A stretch of DNA of 58,171 bases, taken from positions 190,746-248,916 of the forward strand of contig NW_014577124.1 in assembly GCF_000485595.1 (NCBI RefSeq), written 5' to 3'. The notes under the pieces are model-generated. The model did not search any database and was not told the DNA's origin. It saw only the letters and a list, made by a program, of their open reading frames with translations. The position numbers and the translations under genes are program-made. The stretch comes from Priapulus caudatus (Eukaryota; Priapulida; Priapulimorpha; Priapulimorphida; Priapulidae). Each line of letters opens with the position of its first letter. Position 1 is the first letter of the stretch. This document shows positions 1 through 9,200 of the stretch, piece after piece.

Positions 1-556
1 AGGTGGCGCTTTCCATCCATGACATAAGCTAACAAGTGGCGCTTTTCATCCATGATATATAAGTTAACAGGTGGCGCTCTCTATCCGTGATATATCAGCC
101 AACAGGTGGCGCTTTCCATCCATGACATATGCTAACAAGTGGCGCTTTCCATCCATGACATAAGCTAACAGATGGCGCTCTCTATCTGTGTTGTATAAGG
201 TCACGGGTGGCGCTCTCTATCCTTAATATTTAGGCTAACAAGTGGCGCTTTCCATCCATGACATAAGCTAACAGATGGCGCTCTCCATCTGTGTTGTATA
301 AGGTCACAGGTGGCGCTCTCTATCTTTGATATTTAGGCTAACAAGTGGCGCTTTCCATCCATGACATAAGCTAACAGGTGGCGCGCTCTATCCGTGATAT
401 TTAGGCTAACAAGTCTCGCTCTATCTGCAGGCTAACAAGTGATGCTCTCCATCTATGATATAAGTTAACAGGTGGCTCTCTCTATATCTGCAGGCTAACA
501 AGTGGTGCTCTCCATCTATGATATAAGTTAACAGGTGGCTCTCTCTATATCTGCAG
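1..556 (+). repeat. Minisatellite abutting the first visible exon
   Basis: About fifteen degenerate units of 33-37 bp are built on GGTGGCGCTTTCCATCC and a TGACATAAGCTAACA-type tail. From about 430 the array is organised in 63-bp units; the phrase GGCTAACAAGTG recurs at 430, 493 and 556, exactly 63 bases apart. The last unit passes into the exon at 557. Confidence 0.9.
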
Positions 557-763
557 GCTAACAAGTGGTGCACGCGTGGCATAGACCTGCTCGCGACGCA
601 GCAGCTGGAGCGCTGCCACACGGCCGACGCGTGCGAGGTCGGCATACGACAGCTCGAAGAGTTCATGAACTCCGCCTACGACATCCGGCTGAACAACCCG
701 AAGGAGTTCCACACGGTGTTCGAGAACATCGTCACGTCCGAGACGAAGGCGCTCGTGCAGCAG
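557..763 (+). CDS. MCF2L: DBS-like GEF exon: end of spectrin-like region
   Basis: The frame reads through GIDLLATQQLERC and ends in ETKALVQQ, with donor GTTTGT at 764, phase 0. The 3' end is secure. The start is not: I chose the acceptor CTGCAG ending at 556 because a pyrimidine tract precedes it and the frame is open from there (the last in-frame stop is at 524). That acceptor lies inside a tandem repeat, so the first seven codons derive from repeat sequence. Confidence 0.75.
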
Positions 764-3216
764 GTTTGTTCGACGCTTCGTGAACTTTCTTTGGTAAAAA
801 ATTCAATATGGTGTGAGCGCGCTGCGCCCATTTTGTTGTGTCGACAATCGCTGGGCAAATGTCGAGAGAAATGTCGTCGTAACAGTTGCCGTAATAACTT
901 TGGTCTCTACGTTTTGATGAACACTTAAAGTTTAGAATCAACAAGAAAAGCGTAATTTTCTCGTTGGATTAGCATCGTAATATCGTCTGCGGAAGGAATA
1001 TTAATCGTTTCTTGTGCAAGAGTTATAGAATTCGTCTCGGGATTAAATTCACAAATGCATACTTCCAACCATTTCTAATCCTGAACACATGCACAAACAT
1101 TGTGTGCATGCATCTATTTGCTACTGACTACCGAGTTTCACCGAGGGCAGTCGTTTGGTACTATAAGCTGTTTAACATCACTAGAATATAAGCAACCACC
1201 AACCCTTGTGGGCCTAATAGACTAGAACAGCTTTACGGCACAAGGAATAATGCATTATGGCTATCTGTTCTGAAATTAGGAGATGCACTGCAGTGCGCAT
1301 GCATAAATGCATGTTTCATGCATCTACTAGCTGTTAGCGAAAAAGCTTTAAATAGACCACACGATCACCTGGAGGTACTCCGATCCTCCAGGGATGAGAA
1401 CTTTCCGCGGGTTCACCATTTTCTCGTTTATTTGTTGTTAAAATGATAATTTTGAATTCAGTATGAATCCGTGATGAAAATTTGAAGGAAGGGGGTAAAA
1501 AATCTGAAGCAGATGCATGGACTTGGCAGAGGACATGCCATGCTTGCAAACATATATTACAGATGATGAAAATTCCTCGGCTGCTTTTCAACAATTGGAA
1601 TGTCCTCCAGAATGCTTTTGATTGCAGGATTTTCCACTGTGGGGGTTGAACAAACTTCGACAGGGGGTGTGCAGGTTCTCCCAGACCCTCTCCCTCAGCA
1701 TACTCCCAGACTATCTTTACTGGAATGCCCCCAGACCCCCTCCCTCGAGTTTCGAAACGTCGGTTTCCTCTCTCAGCGATTCTCACGTGTCTGCGCGGCG
1801 TCCCTCCCGTGTCTACAGGTGTTGAAGAGGATCGAGGACGTGCAGGTGATGCTGGAGAAGAGGAAGAGAAGCCTGAAGAAGGTCGTCGAGCGGCCGACGC
1901 GCGCCGTCCAGCCCGTCATGCCTGAGCCCGCCGCCGCTGCGCCCGTCCACGAGCCACGCGGCCGCCAGGGGGCGACGCCCGCCGATGGCGAGGTGAAGCG
2001 GCGGTGGCACGGTAAAAAGTCGCGCAACCACCCGAAGGTATGATGGGGTCGAAGGTCACGCGGGTGGGCGGTTCTCCTCGCATGACATACGCACGGGATT
2101 CGTAGCTTGAGCTAGTGCTTGTAGTGTCTGCTGGGTTGACGTTTTGGTTTGGAATTTTGATTGCGCGCGGATTAGATGTAGATCTTTCCTTTTGAATCTT
2201 GAGGGATTGTCCTATGGTTGGCATGCAGATTAGAACATATCAGGAGTGATTAATAATAGATTATCGATCATAGATTATAGATTATTATCTATTATAGATC
2301 ATCTATTATTATTCACTACTTAACATATAGACCTTGCGTTATGAAATGTGCTGTGCCTCCCTCTTTATGTGGTTTAGTGCAGTTTTCATATATTACCATT
2401 AGCCTGCATATGTACGTGTATACACTTGGTGAACTATTCATTTTATATATTTGGTGACTAACATCTGGCTAACTTTAACTGTTAGTCACCCTGTATTAAC
2501 CTCTGCATGTAGATTTGATTATAATCTGGTTAATTAATCTAACAAATGAACTAATTATACTTGCATGTACTGATCTGCACTACAGTTTGATGCATGATGT
2601 GGTTTTTGCACGTGCATATGCATGTCACTGTTTCTCTTTTACAATCTCGCCTGAATAAACATACTCATGTATGAATAACGATTTGTAATTTATTTTTTAT
2701 TACGGCTTATTGGTATATATATGCTTCTACATGTTATACTAATTCTTCATTTTGCTATATAAAAACACTCAACACAAGTGCAGTCAATGTTTAGGTTACT
2801 GCAGGTTTGCTGTCACCGATGCGTTGTATGCCACAATAAATGCATGAAGCTAATATGTAGTTCTTTTATGTGACGTTCAAATATTAGTTGCACACTAACA
2901 GTAACAATGCAGCATGGATCAATGTAACCTATATACACCTCACATAAACCGTATGTAAAGCTTGTTACAGTATGCTTATAATCGATCGAACGAGAGAACG
3001 TTGTGGCACAAAGGGCTTTGAAGGAGTGGTACGCATTCAGTGTGTTATATTTTGGCACGTTTCGCGGAAACCGTACATAATATAGCGGCCGCGAACATGA
3101 ATGGCGGCAAGTCAAAACTCCAGCTTTCATCTGGAAATCGTACGGGTCTTGCAATGCCACCTGGTGAGCATCATGGTTTCTGCTATACATAGGTTCATGG
3201 TATATAATCTATATAC

Positions 3217-3250
<34 letters not shown>

Positions 3251-6200
3251 CCTTTATAGTTGACCTGCTTCCAAATTGTTGAGGAAATGCTCTTATAATA
3301 GCTTGCGATCTCCAGATGCAGATTGAGGTCGTACGCAGGTCAGCGGGATCCGACGACAGCGGGTTTGTGCCGGAAGCGGAATCAGAGAATTCCTCCACGA
3401 CGAGTGAAACGGACAGCTTGCATGCCAAACGAGGGTAAGCGTACCTACACTGCCGAGCACTGACCATGTGTTAATATTTCTTATGATAGATATTAACACT
3501 GCATAACACTGCACAAAATTTACTAATTTAAAGTTATTAGGATATGTGCTGGAAAATCGTGGTTATCGTAGCTTTTTAATTTTGTGTACGATAGACCTTT
3601 AGTGTTACTGCATGATATAGCTTAACGTGCGTACCTGTATTTTATTATATCAAAACTGGAGGAATATGATTATGATTATAATTCAGTTCTTATACCTGCT
3701 TTCCACAGGCTTGTGATGAGGGAGCTGTTTGAGACAGAAAGAGCATATGTTGCTGAGCTGAAAAGCATCATTGAGGTAGGTCATGAAAATGCAAACCTAC
3801 ATATATATATATAGAGAGAGAGAGAGGGGGGGTGGATGGATGTATGACATATGCGTCTAAACAGAGGAATTGCTCCGACCTGTGATTGGAGGATAAATAT
3901 AGACCCCGCCCACTCCCGCCGCATACGCTATGCTATGACCGGTAGGAACGTGTACTAACTATCATATGGAGCGAACGATTTAAGTTACATTTCTATAAAT
4001 TCTAGCTATTATAGACACATGTCTTAGCCTTAATCTCTGTGAATTTTGAGTCTATTAAAGCACGATTAGTCTAATTAATTAGCAAATATGCACGCGCGGC
4101 TATGACCGGTGAAACGAAACGTCACGAATTCTATTTTTATCCTCCAAAAATGGAAAAGTGGGCGGGTTTATTTTTATCCTCCAATCACAGGTCGGAGCAA
4201 TTCCTCTGTTTAGACGCATGTGATGTATGGGTGGATAGATATAGATAGACAGAAAAGATCATGCTGATGTCTTCTAAAATATTATGTATACTGGTGTTCA
4301 TGGTTTGCTTTGAAGCTTTTCTTTTATGCTATATTGACAGGAGTACATGAATTAGAGCTTGTCTAATTCATTTACTCGCAGTATATCATATAATCGTTGC
4401 TATATCATATATCAATTACATAATATGCAATTATATAATATGAATAACTAGTGCTACTTATATGTTCGCTACTATATGGAGCGTTTTCGTCTGTGTGCGT
4501 GTAGGGATATGTACAGCAGATGGAGAATCCAGAGTGGCAGGACCTCATCCCTGTGTCACTGATAGGCAAGGCAGAGACCTTGTTCGGAAACCTGGAGGAA
4601 CTCTACCAGTTCCACAACGAGTATGTTAGCTACGTCCAGCCACGAGCCATCACCTGACGAAATGTCATCTGTCAAATGGATTTACATGTGTCATATCTTT
4701 AGTTCATCGCCATATCGGGGGATATGGCATGCGTGTTCAACTGATGAAGTGTAAAATAGCATATTTTTTAATGTTTTTGGGAGGACATATGGGCCAATTG
4801 GCCCAGGCTAAATTTACATGCTGTGTAGTTATATCATACAAAATCATGTTGCGGGAATGTAGTGCCAACAGAGCCATTCGTCCACATATTTACTTGTGCT
4901 GTATTGTTGAATTGTGAGCCGCCAGTGTTCGGTGCACATTTGTGGCAGCATGTCTACCCTACCGTAGCTCATAGGGTCTATGTCCCCCAGGGTACTGCCG
5001 GAACGTACCCTGGGTACGGTCCGGTATACCGGAACGTACCCTGATAACTATCTAGCTGATATGGTTAGGGTTAGGGAGTAGGCGTAGGCGACTCCCTAGA
5101 CTCGTTAGTGGAGTAGACGAGGTACGGTCCGGCATATTAGATAGTAGTATTTAGTACCAGGGTACGTTCCGGTATACAGGACCGTACCCAGGGTACGTTC
5201 CGGCAGTACCCTGGGGGACATAGACCCTATCAGCCCTACTGTAGCTAGGCTCCGTGTACCGTGCACCTGCCACGCACGAGCTTTTGCGAATTGTCGAGAG
5301 CTCATCAGATTGTGTAGATTCGCTGTGTCGTTGCAACATGATGATTGATGACTGTGTACGTTGCAGTGTGTTTCTGAAAGACCTGGAGCAATGTGTGAGC
5401 AATCCTTCACTGGTTGGTCAGTGCTTTGTTGCCAGGGTGAGTGCTGGCTCTGCATGACCAGAATTCTGACTCTCTCAAGTAATCTGTGCCAGAATATTGT
5501 GCTGTTTACAGTGATTAGATATAAACGCATTAATCTCATTTGTTAACAGTGTTATAATACCCCAACTAAGAATAAAAAGTGCATTTTTATCCAAAAATTG
5601 GCTAAGTAGTATCTTCATGTTATAAAGTCTTGAGATTAAACCATTTACGGTCAGTGATGAATATAAAACCTGTAGATGATTAACACACACATCTGTATTT
5701 TTTTCCCAATATAGAAAGAAGATTTCCACGATCGATACAGCGTCTACTGTCAGAATAAACTCTACTCAGAAACACTGCGAAGAAAATGTGGGGACAACAA
5801 TGCATTCTTCAAGGTAGGGTAGCGATTCATGTTACGATCTGGCGATCATGTTGGTCCAGGTCTACTCCGATAAATAATTTTTTATTTGTTTTGCTCAGGC
5901 GTGAGTTTCATTTGATTAGTAATGAAAGATAATATTTTATGCATATATGTCTTCCCCATCCTGTAATGTAATTATTGGTTCACAGTGATTAGAATTGCAT
6001 CAGTTAGTATATACTCGTATATTATTATGTGTTCTTGGGGGCTGATTTATAAAGAGAGCTTACGTCCGTGGAGCAAATTTAGAGAAAGAGCTATACCTAT
6101 ATCTTTGGGAGTGTGTATCCTTTTCCAATGAATACGTTTCTTATGTTTATAGGAGTGTCAGAAGAGATTGGGTCATCGACTGCCACTCGGTGCATATCTA

Positions 6201-9200
6201 CTCAAACCGGTGCAGAGAATCACAAAGTACCAGTTGCTATTGAAGGTGAGCATCGCCAGGTTTTTGCCTGAAAGGGGTGAAGTCCTGGCACGCATCTGTT
6301 TCTACAGCACTGATCGAACTCTCCCATGAAGGAATAGTTATGTGATTCTTGTTCATCGTCAGTGTTTGCTGGTGTTCTGAATACGTACACTGGATAGTGC
6401 GAGAATGTATGAATGAAATCTGGCAAATGGATTTACATGTGTCATATCTTTAGTTCATCGCCATATCGGGGGATATGGCATGCGTGTTCAACTGATGAAG
6501 TGTAAAATAGCATATTTTTTAATGTTTTTGGGAGGACATGGGCCAATTGGCCCAGGCTAAATTAACATGCTGTGTAGTTATATCATGCAAAACCATGTTG
6601 CGAGAATGTAGTGCCAAGAGAGCCATTCGTCCACATATTTACTTGTGCTGTATTGTTGAATTGTGCGCCGCCAGTGTTTGGTGCACATTTGTGGCAGCAT
6701 GTCTGCCCTACTGTAGCTCATAGGGTCTATGTCCCCCAGGGTACTGCCGGAACGTACCCTGGTAACTATCTAGCTGATATGGTTAGGGTTAGGGATAGGG
6801 TTAGAGTTAGGGTTAGGGAGTAGGTGTAGGCGACTCCCTAGACTCATTAGTGGAGTAGGCGAGGTACGGTCCGGCATATTAGATAGTAGTATTTAGTACC
6901 AGGGTACGTTCCGGTATACCGTAATTATAATTACACTGGATAGTGCGAGAATGTATGAATGCAATTCTGTCAGCAGACTATAATCCTTGAGAGTGTTATA
7001 TCCTCACTGTAAAGTCTAGATTGGCGAAACAAAACATTCTGTCTGTTTTGGGATTTTTGTGTGTGTGTGGGGTTTTTAATGTTTTTATGGGTGTGATGTC
7101 ATATATATTATGTCCATTGACATATAAAAAGTCAATGTTCTGTCATTTTGATATACTTGTAGATCACAAACGCATCTATTTAGTGGTAGTTCAATACAGG
7201 ATATCCACAATCTGTACCTATTTCAAACATGCAATAAAACGTGATGCAGAATCCGCAGTGTTCGAATCTGTGACGAGTGTGTAAGCATTTAATAGTCGTT
7301 GTCCTCTCCGCAACATTTCAGGAGATGTTGCGGTACACAGACAACGAGGATGGCAACTGTGACATTCAGGAGGCTCTACATGCGATGCTAGGAGTCCTCA
7401 AATATGTCAATGACATCATGCATCAGGCAGCCATCACCGGATTCTGCGTATGTGTGCAAATAATGCCGATTACATGACTGTTCACACTAGCAATGAACAT
7501 GTCACCTTCTCTGTCACACAATTATTTAGCAGTATCCTGTCTAAAATACTATTACAATAATAGTTCATCATGATATTATAGATTGATGTTTTTGATTCGT
7601 TAATAATCTACATAGTTTAGCTGAATAATGCACAGATAGATGAACGGTTAATAAAATTAGGCATGCGAACAAAATGCAATACAAAAGCTACACTGCCTAT
7701 AGCTTGTATTTCTGACACATACCATATGAGATTGGTGCAGATGTGCATGTGAACAAATCGAGACATCGCTCTTATAGTATATTTGCTCTTTATATTTATA
7801 GTTGTATATTATATCTGACTTCATCTCAATATTTCAGCATCAGATCAGAGCAAATCGATTGCGGTTGTTCTAGCCGTAAACCGCTTCGGTTATCGTTCAG
7901 TTTATTCATTTATCTAGTTGTAAATGCTTCAGTTGTCAGCGTGTGTGACATCTTCTCTCTTCATTCTGCAGGGGAATCTGTCGGAGTTGGGGCGGCTGCT
8001 GATGCAGGCCTCGTTCAACATCTGGACGGAGCACAAGAAGGACCGCATCAGTGCGCTGCGCTTCAAGCCGATGCTGCGGCACATGTTCCTCTACGAGAAC
8101 GCGATCCTGTTCTGTAAGAAGCGCGAGGGGCTGCGTGACGCACAGAAGTCTGGCTACTGCTTCAAGCACGCTATGGAGGTGAGTCTTACACACCGCGTCG
8201 TCGCACGGATCGCGAATCTGCGACCCTGGGACCTGTTGACGTCAGGAACATAATTAATGTATGAATAGTTATGTGTCTGAAATATTGTAGCTTTTGCGTG
8301 CTACTTCACGTCAGAGGCAATGGCTTTGTAGACCTAAGATAGTCATGGGTATTTTTGATGTTTCTGAAATTGTGTGAACTCGTATCTGCTGTTGAGGTGG
8401 ATTCAAGCAAAGCAAATGTGGTAGCTGGTGCGGGAATCATACAAATCATTGCTTCGTGCTATTGTTGTGAAACAGCCTGTGTTGGGTCACAACTGACTTA
8501 CAGTTACACAGTTTGTTTGATCAGTGTAATTCAGATCTGTACCAAAGAAACATGTCTTAGTTCATCGAATTTTCCATCAGGCGATTAATGGCCTGTAAGG
8601 CTGAATTTAAATGATGCTATATGACATTAGTATTCAACTAAAGTGCAAGTACGTGTATAAATTTGTATGATCTTGTTTACACTTTTAGCCTTGGGGTCCA
8701 GCATCATGTATGAAATTTTACAACTAGATAACATGAAGGCGGTTGTTATTTCAGACGTTGTGCTTAAAACATTCATTGTAGATTCATTCACAATTATATA
8801 CCCGTCTGAAAACCCACGGCTTTCGTGGCCCGTTTCACACATATAGTTTCTTTTTCTAGATGTCTGAGATTGGCCTGACTGAGAACTTCAAGGGTGACAA
8901 GGGAGACAAGAGCAAGTTTGAGGTGTGGACGCACAACAGAGCCGAGGTTTACACCATCCAGGCAGACACTGCAGAGATTAAGGAGGTGTGGGTGACTGAA
9001 ATAAAGAATCTCCTCCTACGCCAATTCAATGCCATTAAAGGTATGTATAGTTTTCATTTTTTTACTGAAAGTATTATTATACACAAAGCTTGGAGCTTGA
9101 CCGTTTCTTATTCATTAATGACAGTACATTACATATAATGCCCAGTAGTTAAAGAGGCGGTTTCCTTGACCTTCTGTGTTGTCATGCAGGTGAAGCAGCC

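Noticed and set aside
1-556. CRISPR-like array
   Set aside because: Units are contiguous and degenerate without unique spacers, and the host is an animal.
4668-6931. TTAGGG repeats as evidence of a chromosome end
   Set aside because: The tracts are short, lie inside a repeated intronic element and are flanked by coding exons on both sides.
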